Source of the DNA: Pseudomonas fluorescens
GTDB lineage: Bacteria; Pseudomonadota; Gammaproteobacteria; Pseudomonadales; Pseudomonadaceae
NCBI RefSeq assembly: GCF_019212185.1
Contig: NZ_CP078138.1
Coordinates: 1,780,501-1,844,500, forward strand
Reading direction: 5' to 3'
DNA length: 64,000 bases
Notes under the pieces: generated by a model
Database searches by the model: none
Told to the model about the DNA's origin: nothing
Seen by the model: the letters and a program-made list of their open reading frames with translations, nothing else
In this document: piece by piece, positions 55,503 to 63,619 of the stretch
Numbering within the stretch: the stretch's first letter is position 1
Layout of the letters: every line of letters begins with the position of its first letter
Program-made: the position numbers and the translations under genes

Positions 55503-56372
55503 TTACGACGCTCGGGCAGTTTTCAGGCACTTGAGACTTTCGAAGTTACTGCGCAGCTTGTCGATCTTCTGCAGTACGCGCTGGCGCTGGTCGGCGCTGC
55601 TGTCGGCCATCAGGTCGACGATCAGGTTGCGAGCCTGTGCCTCGGTGTCGCTGAACGCCTGACGGTAGGCTGGGGTCCACAGGCTTTCGCGGTCCACCAG
55701 CAGGGTTTCGATACGCTTGCCGAAGTCGGGCGCCTGGCGTTGGGCCATGGCGGCGCTGAATTGTGACTGCCAGTGCGCGCGGTTGGCGATCCACTGCTGG
55801 TTCTGCTCGCCGAGCGCCGTGGACCAGGCCGTCACTCGCTGTTCCTGCGTTTGATTCAGCGCCCCCAGCCAATCGCGCAGGCGCTTGTCCATGCGCTCGG
55901 CCCGTTGTTTGACCTGCTGCGCCAGCGGCGGTTTCAGGTATTTGTCCTGGCGTTCGCGCAAGTCCTTGGCGAAGGCCTGATTCATCTCGCTCACCTGTTG
56001 ATCGCTCATGCCTTGCAGCAGCTGGACGGCGGATGGGGTGATTTGCCGCGCGCTGACGGCGATTGCCTGCCGCGCTTCAGCGGTCCGGGCTTGCAAGGCG
56101 GCATCGTCGACCTGATTGTTGGCGACCATCTGTTGCAGGCGGTCGAGCCAGTCGAGGTAGCCGGGCAACTGGGTGCTGCAATGCCAACTGAGGTGTTGCT
56201 GGAGGCGCTGGTCGAGCCAGTCCTTTTGCTCGCTGTTCATGTCCAGGTAGTCGTTGAGCGTCCACGGAATGATCACATCGAGGTTGCGATAGGCCAGGTC
56301 GACGCGGTTACAGGCCGTCAGCGCAAGGCTGAGGATCAGGGTCAGGCTCAGGTGATACAACCAGCGCGACAT
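55503..56372 (-). CDS. DUF6279 family lipoprotein
   Basis: A 289-residue protein with a lipoprotein signal: YHLSLTLILSLALTACNRVD, lipobox LTAC. The mature part is helical: YRNLDVIIPWTLNDYLDMNS, then DWLDQRLQQHLSWHCSTQLP, which match DUF6279. It is anchored to a membrane, probably facing the periplasm. Function is unknown. It is one of two envelope proteins here, following the TorF-like porin gene by 65 bases on the same strand. Confidence 0.85.
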   Translation of the reverse strand: MSRWLYHLSLTLILSLALTACNRVDLAYRNLDVIIPWTLNDYLDMNSEQKDWLDQRLQQHLSWHCSTQLPGYLDWLDRLQQMVANNQVDDAALQARTAEARQAIAVSARQITPSAVQLLQGMSDQQVSEMNQAFAKDLRERQDKYLKPPLAQQVKQRAERMDKRLRDWLGALNQTQEQRVTAWSTALGEQNQQWIANRAHWQSQFSAAMAQRQAPDFGKRIETLLVDRESLWTPAYRQAFSDTEAQARNLIVDLMADSSADQRQRVLQKIDKLRSNFESLKCLKTARAS

Positions 56373-56437
56373 GGGCGAGTCCTTGCGTAGACGGTGTCTG
56401 CCATCTGAACGCGGAAACTGCCCGGCAGTTCAGCTTG

Positions 56438-57154
56438 TCAGTAGAACGAGCGCTCGGCGCGGAAGGTCAGCGAGCCATCACATTGGCTGTTATGCCCGGA
56501 ATAGGCGCTGCACCCGTTGCCGCTGAGGTTGGAGTCACTGTAGATCAGGTTCAGGTCGATGCCCATCCACGGCCGCGAGACCTTGACCGACCAATCATTG
56601 AAACTGGACACATAGCCGCCGTCGGTGATTGCCGCCGGGGTGTTCAGGCGATAGGTGGTGTATTTGACGCTGAGGCCGACGCCGAACGGCTCGTTGCCGC
56701 TGAGATTGGCGAACAGGGTGCTGTTCTGACGGTCCGGATCGAGGCTGAAGGCGGCGCCGAAGCGACTGCCGAGCAAGGTCAGGCCGGCAAAGAACTCCTG
56801 GCTGTCGAGGGTCTCCAGCTGCGGGTAGCTGTAGTGGATCATGCCCACTTCGTAGCCGAGGGTCTGGTCGAAGGGGCGCTTGAAACCGAGGTAGGAATCG
56901 ACTTCCAGATTGCTGTCAGGCGACAGGCCCATGCTCGGCGCCCACTGTCCGGCGTACCAACCGCTGTCGTGACTGAGGTCCAGGCCGCCATGGAAGGAGC
57001 CGCTGCTCGAAGGTTTGACCAGGCCCTGGGCCATGCTGCGACTGGGGCTGGTGCCCAGCTTGAGGTCGTAGTCGCCCAGTTCGCGCTGGAAGATTTGCCC
57101 TTGGGCGGCAGTGCAGGCTAGCAGGCTGATCAGCGCAATTGTCAGTTTGAGCAT
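56438..57154 (-). CDS. TorF family putative porin
   Basis: A 238-residue outer-membrane-type protein with a signal peptide (KLTIALISLLACTAAQGQ, cut near residue 20). Beta-strand pattern GGLDLSHDSGWYAGQWAPSM, then VDSYLGFKRPFDQTLGYEVG, and C-terminal FRAERSFY ending in an aromatic residue, fit the TorF/gcw_chp family. Two Cys (NGCSAYSG, SQCDGS) may pair. Transport role is presumed from the family only. It is upstream of the DUF6279 gene on the same strand. Confidence 0.85.
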   Translation of the reverse strand: MLKLTIALISLLACTAAQGQIFQRELGDYDLKLGTSPSRSMAQGLVKPSSSGSFHGGLDLSHDSGWYAGQWAPSMGLSPDSNLEVDSYLGFKRPFDQTLGYEVGMIHYSYPQLETLDSQEFFAGLTLLGSRFGAAFSLDPDRQNSTLFANLSGNEPFGVGLSVKYTTYRLNTPAAITDGGYVSSFNDWSVKVSRPWMGIDLNLIYSDSNLSGNGCSAYSGHNSQCDGSLTFRAERSFY

Positions 57155-57247
57155 GCGGGGAAGTTCAGGCGCGGAGTTCGCGGGAGGTGTCCAGTCCTGG
57201 CGCTTTGATGCTCAAAGCGCTTGGGGACCAGGGTGTTGCGGGGGGTA

Positions 57248-57436
57248 TTACTTTTTGCCCAGGGTAATCTGTTTGGACGGGGCGAACGTCTGGCCGCTGA
57301 CGCCTTTGGCAATTTGCTGGATCTCGCCGCCGGACTTGAGGAACGCAGCAATCTGGTCGTTGATCGATTCGCTGGTTTCAACGGCTGGAGCTGGCTTTGC
57401 TTTGCTGGTGGATGCTTTTACGCGCATGGCGGCCAT
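57248..57436 (-). CDS. Small basic protein of unknown function
   Basis: A 62-residue protein MAAMRVKASTSKAKPAP… with a Lys/Ala/Pro-rich tail at the N-terminus and a compact C-terminal part (INDQIAAFLKSGGEIQQIAKGVSGQ). I recall similar short Pseudomonas proteins described as putative DNA-binding, without function. Alternative start at M4 (57427). It stands alone between the TorF-like gene and a promoter-rich gap. Confidence 0.65.
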   Translation of the reverse strand: MAAMRVKASTSKAKPAPAVETSESINDQIAAFLKSGGEIQQIAKGVSGQTFAPSKQITLGKK

Positions 57437-57774
57437 TAACCTGTAGAAAATTAATTTGGCCAGCTATCGTACATGAAATGCTTGACAATTGCTTGGTAAA
57501 TATCTCTCTGTTTATCTTTAACCACGGCCTGGGTATTTTTTCCCATCTTTCGGAATTCGACCTAAGCTACTGTTTTAATTAAGAACCTCGGTATCGACCA
57601 AGGTGGTGACCGCCGTAGTGAGGGGGCCGCTGGTGCTGCAAACGGCCTGACGAGCGGGACGCCGGTCATGGTGAAACCCGCAAAATTCGCGCCTTGCAGC
57701 GGAAAATCCGCAGTCACCCAACGGCGGCAGCAAAAACGGGTAGAATGCCGCCCACGCAATGAGGGTATTTGGAA
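57437..57774. other. 338-base gap before the CvfB-like gene
   Basis: The first half (57437-57600) is A/T-rich for this genome. I see no ORF. A possible -10 TAGAAT (57741-57746) lies 28 bases before the CvfB ATG, without a clear -35. A TTGACA at 57482-57487 lacks a well-spaced -10. Confidence 0.4.
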
Positions 57775-58611
57775 ATGGCTTTAGTCGGGCGCTACAACAG
57801 TTTGCAAGTGGTTAAACACACTAACTTCGGTTTATATCTGGACGGTGGTGCGGATGGCGAAATTCTTTTGCCCAACCGCTATATCCCGAAAGATATTCCC
57901 AGTGAAGATGAAGATTGGCTGAACGTATTTGTTTATCTCGACAGCACTGACAAACTCATCGCAACTACTGAAAAACCGAAAGTTCAAGTCGGTGAATTTG
58001 CCAGTTTGAAAGTTGTTGAAGTCAACAGCATCGGTGTGTTCCTCGACTGGGGCCTGCCGAAGGACCTGCTGCTGCCGTTCTCCGAAGAAAAGCGCCAGAT
58101 GGCCGCCGGTGAATACTGCGTGGTGCACGTCTACCTCGACAAGCACACCCGCCGTATCACCGCGACCACGCGCCTGGATCGCTACCTGGACAAAACCCCG
58201 CACAGCTACAAGCCAGGCCAGGAAGTCGACTTGCTGGTGGCCGAAGCGACCGACATGGGTTTCAAGGCGATCATCAACAACAAGCACTGGGGTTTGATTC
58301 ACAAGAACGAAATCTTCAAGTTCATGCGCGCCGGCAAACAAGAGAAGGGCTTCATCAAGGAAGTGCGCGCCGACGGCAAGATCAGCCTGAGCCTGCAGCC
58401 GGTTGGCGAAGAAGCGGCCACCAGCCTGAACTCGAAGATTCTCGCCAAGTTGCGCGACAACAACGGCACCCTGGCGGTCAGCGACAAGAGCGATCCGGCG
58501 TTGATCAGCAGCCTGTTCGGCGTCAGCAAGGGCAACTTCAAGAAGGCCATCGGCGCGTTGTACAAGAACGGCCAGATTGTCATTCATGCCGATCGCATCG
58601 AACTGAGTTGA
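57775..58611 (+). CDS. S1-domain RNA-binding protein, CvfB/YitL-like
   Basis: A 278-residue protein with three S1-like beta-barrel regions and a C-terminal winged helix. Blocks are VGRYNSLQVVKHTNFGLYLDG, KVQVGEFASLKVVEVNSIGVFLDWGLPKDLLLP, DLLVAEATDMGFKAIINNKHW and the helix SSLFGVSKGNFKKAIGALYKNGQIV. This matches CvfB, known in Staphylococcus as an RNA-binding virulence regulator. Its role in pseudomonads is unknown. The ATG at 57775 has GAGGG 9 bases upstream. Codon use is normal. Confidence 0.9.
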   Translation: MALVGRYNSLQVVKHTNFGLYLDGGADGEILLPNRYIPKDIPSEDEDWLNVFVYLDSTDKLIATTEKPKVQVGEFASLKVVEVNSIGVFLDWGLPKDLLLPFSEEKRQMAAGEYCVVHVYLDKHTRRITATTRLDRYLDKTPHSYKPGQEVDLLVAEATDMGFKAIINNKHWGLIHKNEIFKFMRAGKQEKGFIKEVRADGKISLSLQPVGEEAATSLNSKILAKLRDNNGTLAVSDKSDPALISSLFGVSKGNFKKAIGALYKNGQIVIHADRIELS

Positions 58612-58619
58612 TTGCTTTT

Positions 58620-58653
58620 CGCCCCGGCCGAGTGCCGGGACGTTGGTTTTTTT
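58620..58653 (+). terminator. Intrinsic terminator of the CvfB-like gene
   Basis: CCCGGC, loop CGAGT, GCCGGG, then a 7-base T-run at 58647-58653. The T-run begins seven bases after the stem, so efficiency is uncertain. Confidence 0.7.
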
Positions 58654-58696
58654 GCTGATTGAATGTCCTGTCGTTCTCTGTCCGCGAGGTTTCCTG

Positions 58697-59629
58697 ATGA
58701 TCGCCACTCGGCGCAGCGTCGATGGTTTTGCTTTGCAAATCATGGTGGGTCTGTGCCTGGTCTGGGGCATCCAGCAGGTGATGATCAAGTGGGCGGCGGC
58801 GGACATCGCTCCGGTGATGCAGGCCGCCGGACGCTCCGGCATCTCTGCGCTGCTGGTCGGGCTGTTGATCTGCTGGAAGGGTGGCTGGACCCAGGTTGGC
58901 ACCACCTGGCGCGGCGGCTTGCTCGCGGGCGCGCTGTTCGGCCTGGAATTCCTGTTTATCTCCGAAGGCCTGCAACTGACCACCGCCGCGCACATGTCGG
59001 TGTTCCTCTATACCGCGCCGATTTTCACCGCGCTGGGGGTGCACTGGTTGCTGCCCAGCGAGCGACTGCGGGCGGTGCAATGGCTGGGCATCCTGCTGGC
59101 CTTCATCGGCATCGGCGTCGCATTTGCCGGCGGCGTGTCGTGGGACAACCTGGACCGGCGCATGCTGCTCGGCGATGCCCTCGGCGTACTGGCTGGCGCG
59201 GCATGGGGGGCTACCACGGTGGTGGTGCGTGCATCGCGGCTGTCGGAAGCGCCGGTGACCCTGACCTTGTTCTATCAGCTGATCGTCGGTTTTGTCGGCC
59301 TGCTGCTGATTGCGATCTTCAGTGGCCAGGTGTCCCATGTCAGCCTGACCCCGGTGGCAATCGGCAGCGTGCTGTTCCAGGGATTGGTGGTGTCCTTTAT
59401 CAGCTATCTGGTGTGGTTCTGGTTACTGAGACGCTACCTTGCGGCGAACCTCGCGGTGTTCTCGTTCATGACGCCGCTGTTCGGCGTGACCTTCGGCGTG
59501 TTGCTGCTGGGCGAAGAACTGACCCTGAACTTCATCATCGGCGCCGTGCTGGTGTTGCTCGGCATCACCTTTGTCAGCGCTGAACAGTGGGTTCGCCGGC
59601 GTTTGCGCACACTGCTGGGGCAGCGCTGA
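58697..59629 (+). CDS. DMT-superfamily transporter (EamA)
   Basis: A 310-residue inner-membrane protein with about ten helices and both EamA repeats, beginning MIATRRSVDGFALQIMVG. The first repeat includes LCLVWGIQQVMIKWAAADIAP; the second contains LVVSFISYLVWFWLLRRYL. GAGGT 7 bases before the ATG at 58697 decides the start. It is convergent with the YbfB-type gene, and the two coding regions overlap by 56 bases (59574-59629). Substrate unknown. Confidence 0.88.
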   Translation: MIATRRSVDGFALQIMVGLCLVWGIQQVMIKWAAADIAPVMQAAGRSGISALLVGLLICWKGGWTQVGTTWRGGLLAGALFGLEFLFISEGLQLTTAAHMSVFLYTAPIFTALGVHWLLPSERLRAVQWLGILLAFIGIGVAFAGGVSWDNLDRRMLLGDALGVLAGAAWGATTVVVRASRLSEAPVTLTLFYQLIVGFVGLLLIAIFSGQVSHVSLTPVAIGSVLFQGLVVSFISYLVWFWLLRRYLAANLAVFSFMTPLFGVTFGVLLLGEELTLNFIIGAVLVLLGITFVSAEQWVRRRLRTLLGQR

Positions 59630-60755
59630 ACGGACCCAGCAATAACCCGCCGGCCAGTATCAGGCCGCTGCCCGCCACCAGCAGCGCCGGCTGCAAACCT
59701 CCACTGAAATGGCTGCTGACTGCCGCCAGCAATGGCCCGCTGAGCTGACCCAGGGCGAAGCAGGCGGTCAACAGGCCGGCGTTGCGTTGGGTCGCCGCGG
59801 GGGCCAACTCTCGCGAGCGCTGCATCACCAGTTGCATGCAGGCCAGAAACGGCGTGCCGCAGAGCAGCACACCCAGCGCCAGACCGAAACCGCTACCCAG
59901 CAGGCAGGCAAATACACCGGCGGCCTGCAACCACAAGGTGGCGATCAACCACCGGCGTGACGAGTCCGGCCCAGGCCGACGCAAGCTCACCAACACCACG
60001 CCAAGTGCTGCCGCCAGACCAAAGCACGGCCAGAACAGGTCGGCCTGCCACAGGCCATGAAACCGTGCGCTGGCCATCTGCGAGAGAAAAGTCGCCGGGA
60101 TGATGTAGCCCAATCCGTACAACGCGTAGGTCCAGCCCAGGCGGGCGATGCCAGCGTTGCTTGACCCGTTCGCGGGTTGGGTGGCGCTTGCACTCGGTGA
60201 GGGTTGCGGCAGAAAAGGCAGGATCAGCATGAGCATCAACAGGCCGACCGCCGCGTAGATCAACCACAGGACAGCAGAACTCTGCTGCAGCAGGTTGGCG
60301 CCGAGTGCCAGCAGCCCGGTGAGAAAAATCCCCAGTCCGGGTCCGGCAAATACCAGCGCGCCCAAGCGTGGCCGATTAGCGGCCACGGCCAGTGGCTGAC
60401 TCAGCGTGGTAATCATCACCAGCACCCAGGCACTGGCCACGCCAGTGCCAAAGCGCAGCAGCAGATGGGCCCAGAAACCGTTGGCGCAGAACGAAGCCAG
60501 GGTCAGCAACACGCACAGCCACAGCCCGCCGAGCAGGCGGCGCTTCACCTGGGCGGGACGACGGGCGAACATCGCGTCCAGGGCGCCGATGAAATACCCC
60601 AGGTAGTTGGCGGCGGCAATCAGGCCGGCGGCCGTCAGGTCGATCTGGCCTTCGCTGAGCAAATGCGGCAGTTGCGGGGTGAGGGCGAAGCGGCCAATGC
60701 CCATGGCCATCATCAAGGCGATAAAACAGGCGGACAAGCGAACGAAGGGCGTCAT
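59574..60755 (-). CDS. YbfB/YjiJ family MFS transporter
   Basis: A 393-residue 12-helix carrier starting MTPFVRLSACFIALMMAMG. Helix 1 carries GIGRFALTPQLPHLLSEG, the signature opening of YbfB/YjiJ proteins, and the loop LGYFIGALDAMFARRPAQVKRR takes the A-motif position. AGGAAA 9 bases before the ATG at 60755 sets the start. It is divergent from the LysR gene (103-base gap), which probably regulates it. Substrate unknown. Its 3' end overlaps the DMT gene by 56 bases. Confidence 0.87.
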   Translation of the reverse strand: MTPFVRLSACFIALMMAMGIGRFALTPQLPHLLSEGQIDLTAAGLIAAANYLGYFIGALDAMFARRPAQVKRRLLGGLWLCVLLTLASFCANGFWAHLLLRFGTGVASAWVLVMITTLSQPLAVAANRPRLGALVFAGPGLGIFLTGLLALGANLLQQSSAVLWLIYAAVGLLMLMLILPFLPQPSPSASATQPANGSSNAGIARLGWTYALYGLGYIIPATFLSQMASARFHGLWQADLFWPCFGLAAALGVVLVSLRRPGPDSSRRWLIATLWLQAAGVFACLLGSGFGLALGVLLCGTPFLACMQLVMQRSRELAPAATQRNAGLLTACFALGQLSGPLLAAVSSHFSGGLQPALLVAGSGLILAGGLLLGPFSAAPAVCANAGEPTVQR

Positions 60756-60858
60756 GGTCAGATTTCCTGCAAGGAGCAATGACCGTCAGGCTAGGACTGA
60801 TTGACTTTCTTTAAAATTGAATAATAGTGAGTAACTTGTTCAGTTTTGGAGAATTGCT

Positions 60859-61794
60859 GTGGAGCTGAGTCAACTGCGGATTTTTCGTGCGGTCGCCGAA
60901 GAAGGTTCGATCACGCGCGCCGCCGAGCGTCTGCATCGGGTGCCTTCCAATTTGTCGACCCGGCTCAAGCAGTTGGAAGAGCAACTGGGCGTCGAGTTGT
61001 TCTTGCGCGAGCGACAACGCTTGCAGCTTTCTCCTGCCGGAAAAGTGCTGCTGGACTACAGCGCTAGGCTATTCGCCCTGCATGACGAGGCCGAGGCCGC
61101 GGTGCAGGGTGGTCAGCCGGCGGGCAATTTTGTCCTCGGCACCATGTACAGCACCGCCGCGATTCAATTGCCACCGTTGCTGGCGCGTTATCACCGCAGC
61201 TACCCGGCGGTGAACCTGCAGGTGCAGTCGGCGCCCAGTGGCGAGTTGCTTGAAGGCTTGCTCAGCGGGCGCCTCGACGCCGCACTGGTGGACGGTCCGT
61301 TGCAGTTGGCGGGGCTCGACGGTGTGCCGTTGTGCGACGAGAAACTGGTGCTGATCAGCGAGGCCGATCACCCACCGGTGCGCAGTGCGCTGGATGTGCA
61401 GGGGAGGGCGGTGTTTACGTTTCGCCAGGGCTGTTCCTATCGCATGCGCCTGGAGGCCTGGTTCGCGCATTCCCACGCGGCCATGGGCCGGGCGATGGAA
61501 ATCGAGTCCTATCAGGGCATGCTGGCCTGTGTGATAGCCGGTTCCGGGGTGGCGCTGATGTCCGAGTCGATGCTGGCGAGCTTGCCGGGACGCGAGAGTG
61601 TGGCGGTCCATCCCCTGGCTGAACCGTTCGCCAGTACCGCCACCTGGCTGATGTGGCGCAAAGGCATGGTTGGCGCCAACCTGACGGCGTGGATTCAACT
61701 GCAGCGCGACGCCGACGTTACGGGCCGGACCGACGGCCTTGATTCAGATCAATCCGGTAACAGATCTTTGCGTACTGAGGCGAGCATTGCGTAG
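60859..61794 (+). CDS. LysR-family regulator
   Basis: A 311-residue LysR-type protein starting with GTG (MELSQLRIFRAVAEEGSI). The helix-turn-helix is SITRAAERLHRVPSNLSTRLKQ. The effector domain contains NFVLGTMYSTAAIQLPPLLA and LDAALVDGPL. GGAGAA 8 bases upstream supports the GTG. It is divergent from the YbfB-type gene and likely controls it. The last 20 codons contain an Anr-type box (61739-61752) for the downstream small gene. Confidence 0.88.
   Translation: MELSQLRIFRAVAEEGSITRAAERLHRVPSNLSTRLKQLEEQLGVELFLRERQRLQLSPAGKVLLDYSARLFALHDEAEAAVQGGQPAGNFVLGTMYSTAAIQLPPLLARYHRSYPAVNLQVQSAPSGELLEGLLSGRLDAALVDGPLQLAGLDGVPLCDEKLVLISEADHPPVRSALDVQGRAVFTFRQGCSYRMRLEAWFAHSHAAMGRAMEIESYQGMLACVIAGSGVALMSESMLASLPGRESVAVHPLAEPFASTATWLMWRKGMVGANLTAWIQLQRDADVTGRTDGLDSDQSGNRSLRTEASIA
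61739..61752 (+). promoter_or_regulatory. Anr/FNR box
   Basis: TTGATTCAGATCAA, a perfect TTGAT-N4-ATCAA site, sits inside the 3' end of the LysR gene and 118 bases before the PA1414-like ATG. A site centred about 41.5 bases before the start of transcription would put that start near 61787. This is the normal architecture of an oxygen-limited, Anr-activated promoter. Confidence 0.75.
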
Positions 61795-61869
61795 GAGATA
61801 GGACTACTATCTGTATGAAGCGTCTTCTTATGAGCCCGGTCGCTCGGCATTACCCTGAAGGGGGGCACC
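61787..61869 (+). ncRNA. Candidate SicX-type leader/sRNA region
   Basis: This is the predicted 5' leader of the PA1414-like gene. In P. aeruginosa the sRNA SicX is produced from the leader region of PA1414 under low oxygen. Here the leader has a small hairpin AGATAG-N5-CTATCT (61796-61812) and a GC-rich segment before AAGGGGGG. Homology to SicX was not aligned; the call rests on the neighbour gene and the Anr box. Confidence 0.4.
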
Positions 61870-61998
61870 ATGAAAGAGAAATTGCAAAACTGGCTCCATG
61901 ACCTCGGTGTCGCGCTTGGTTTGATTGAACCGCCGCTGCAGCCGGTGCCGATTCGCACCGATGATGAGCAACGTCGACGCCAGCAGCGCCGCCGCTAA
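61870..61998 (+). CDS. PA1414 family small protein
   Basis: A 42-residue protein starting MKEKLQNWLHDLGVALGLIE and ending with an Arg-rich tail (DDEQRRRQQRRR). A putative amphipathic helix at residues 1-20 precedes the Pro-rich middle. AAGGGGGG just before the ATG is a strong ribosome site. It matches the PA1414 family, a conserved small protein whose transcript is highly induced at low oxygen in P. aeruginosa. Function of the peptide is unknown. It is too short for most gene finders. Confidence 0.85.
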   Translation: MKEKLQNWLHDLGVALGLIEPPLQPVPIRTDDEQRRRQQRRR

Positions 61999-62015
61999 GC
62001 ACTTTCCAGCAGGCG

Positions 62016-62050
62016 AAAAAAAACGGGTGCAGCAACCGACGCTGCACCCG
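62016..62050 (-). terminator. Intrinsic terminator of the symporter gene
   Basis: On the minus strand CGGGTGCAGC…GCTGCACCCG (10-base stem, 7-base loop) runs into eight T. It ends the symporter transcript and also separates it from the PA1414-like gene. Confidence 0.93.
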
Positions 62051-62082
62051 CCGAAGAAAGTAAGACGGCGTCTGACTCTAAA

Positions 62083-63462
62083 TCAGATCGCGCTGGCCGC
62101 AATGGCCGGGCGACGCGACGCCAGACTCACCACGACGAAGCTCACCAGGCCAACCGCCAGGCTGTAGTAGATCGGCGTATTCGCATCCAACCCATCCTTG
62201 AACATGAACACCAGCGCGGTGACAAAGCCCAGGCCCATGCTGGCGATGGCGCCGGCGGTGGTTGCGCGTTTCCAGAAGATTGCACCGATCAGCGGGATCA
62301 GCATGCCGCCCACCAACAGGTTGTAGGCCAGGGTCAGGGCGCTGATCACGTCGTTCACCACCAGGGCGATGCCCAGTACGGCGATGCCGGTCAGTGCGGT
62401 GAACAGGCGGTTGATTTTCAGGCTCGACGGTTTGCCGCCGCGCAGTTTCGGCAGCAGGTCTTCGGTCAGGGTGGTGGCAGCCGCCAACAGGCCGGCGCTG
62501 GCGGTGGACATCATGGCGGCCAGGGCTGCGGCGATCACCAGGCCACGAATACCGTCAGGCAGAGACAATTTGACGATGGCGGCGAAGGCGTTGTTGACGT
62601 TGTCCAGATCGGGAATCAGCACATGGGCGGCCATGCCGATCAGGGCGCAGGCCAGGCCGTAAAGGATGCAGTAGAAGCCAGCCAGGGTACCTGCGTACTG
62701 GGCGACCTTGGGTGTGCGCACGGTGAATACGCGCTGCCAGATGTCCTGGCCGATCAGGATGCCGAAGAAGTAGATCATGAAGTAGGTGATGATCGTGTCC
62801 CAGCCGATCGTGGTGAAGCTGAAGTTCGACGCCGGCAGTTTGCTCACCAGCTCATCCCAGCCTCCGACGCGGTACAGGCAGATTGGCAACAGGATAAACA
62901 TCAGGCCAACGGTCTTGATCACGAACTGGACGATGTCGGTCAGGGTCAGTGACCACATGCCGCCAATGGCCGAATAGACCACCACCACGCCACCACCGAG
63001 CAATACCGAGATCCAGAACGGCAGGCCGAACAGCACTTGCAGCACGGTGCCGATTGCCAGGATCGAGGTCACGCCGATCATCAGCGCGTACGCCAGCATG
63101 ATCACCGCGCTCGCCGAGCGGGCCATCGGGTTGTAGCGTTTTTCCAGGACCTGAGTAACGGTGTAGATCTTCAGCTTCAGCAGCGGCTTGGCGAGGAACA
63201 GGTTCAGCGCGACGATCCCGCAACCCAGCGCGGCGCACAGCCAGAAACCGGAGATGCCATGCACATAGCCCAGGCGTACGGTGCCGACGGTGGACGCGCC
63301 GCCGAGGACGGTGGCGGCCATGGTGCCCATGTACAGGCTTGGCCCGAGGTTGCGACCGGCCACCAGGAAGTCTTCGTTGGTCTTGGCTTTGCGCATGCCG
63401 TAGTAGCCGAGTAGCAGCATTGCGGCGGCGTAGATGAGTACGACGAATAAATCTAAAGCCAT
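62083..63462 (-). CDS. Sodium:solute symporter (SSS family)
   Basis: A 459-residue inner-membrane protein with about 13 helices. It begins MALDLFVVLIYAAAMLLLGYYG and has the family loop KTNEDFLVAGRNLGPSLYMG and, later, LVIAAALAAMMSTASAGLLAAATTLTEDL, a sodium-site region with the conserved MSTASAG-like stretch. In P. aeruginosa the neighbour set symporter plus NCS1 transporter (PA1418-PA1419 type) adjoins 4-guanidinobutyrase, so a guanidino or amine substrate is possible. Substrate not determined. Confidence 0.9.
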   Translation of the reverse strand: MALDLFVVLIYAAAMLLLGYYGMRKAKTNEDFLVAGRNLGPSLYMGTMAATVLGGASTVGTVRLGYVHGISGFWLCAALGCGIVALNLFLAKPLLKLKIYTVTQVLEKRYNPMARSASAVIMLAYALMIGVTSILAIGTVLQVLFGLPFWISVLLGGGVVVVYSAIGGMWSLTLTDIVQFVIKTVGLMFILLPICLYRVGGWDELVSKLPASNFSFTTIGWDTIITYFMIYFFGILIGQDIWQRVFTVRTPKVAQYAGTLAGFYCILYGLACALIGMAAHVLIPDLDNVNNAFAAIVKLSLPDGIRGLVIAAALAAMMSTASAGLLAAATTLTEDLLPKLRGGKPSSLKINRLFTALTGIAVLGIALVVNDVISALTLAYNLLVGGMLIPLIGAIFWKRATTAGAIASMGLGFVTALVFMFKDGLDANTPIYYSLAVGLVSFVVVSLASRRPAIAASAI

Positions 63463-63528
63463 GATGGCGTGTCTCCGATTGTCTTTTTTATGGTGAAACC
63501 AAAGCGATTTTGTGGGTGCTGCTTTTTT

Positions 63529-63615
63529 GTAGGAGCGAGCCTGCTCGCGATTGCGATTGGCTTGTCACATCAAGGTTGAATGTGCCGCCGTCATCGCGAG
63601 CAGGCTCGCTCCTAC
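63529..63615. repeat. REP doublet (REPIN)
   Basis: Perfect 23-base inverted arms (core GTAGGAGCGAGCCTGCTCGC; 63529-63551 and 63593-63615) between the NCS1 and symporter genes. Confidence 0.93.
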
Positions 63616-63619
63616 AGGG

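Noticed and set aside
57482-57516. TTGACA promoter in the gap before the CvfB-like gene
   Set aside because: No -10 at acceptable spacing; the hexamer alone is not enough.
61815-61901. Upstream ORF of 28 codons overlapping the PA1414-like start
   Set aside because: Its possible ribosome site is too far from the ATG and it overlaps a better-supported gene; the leader is more likely non-coding.
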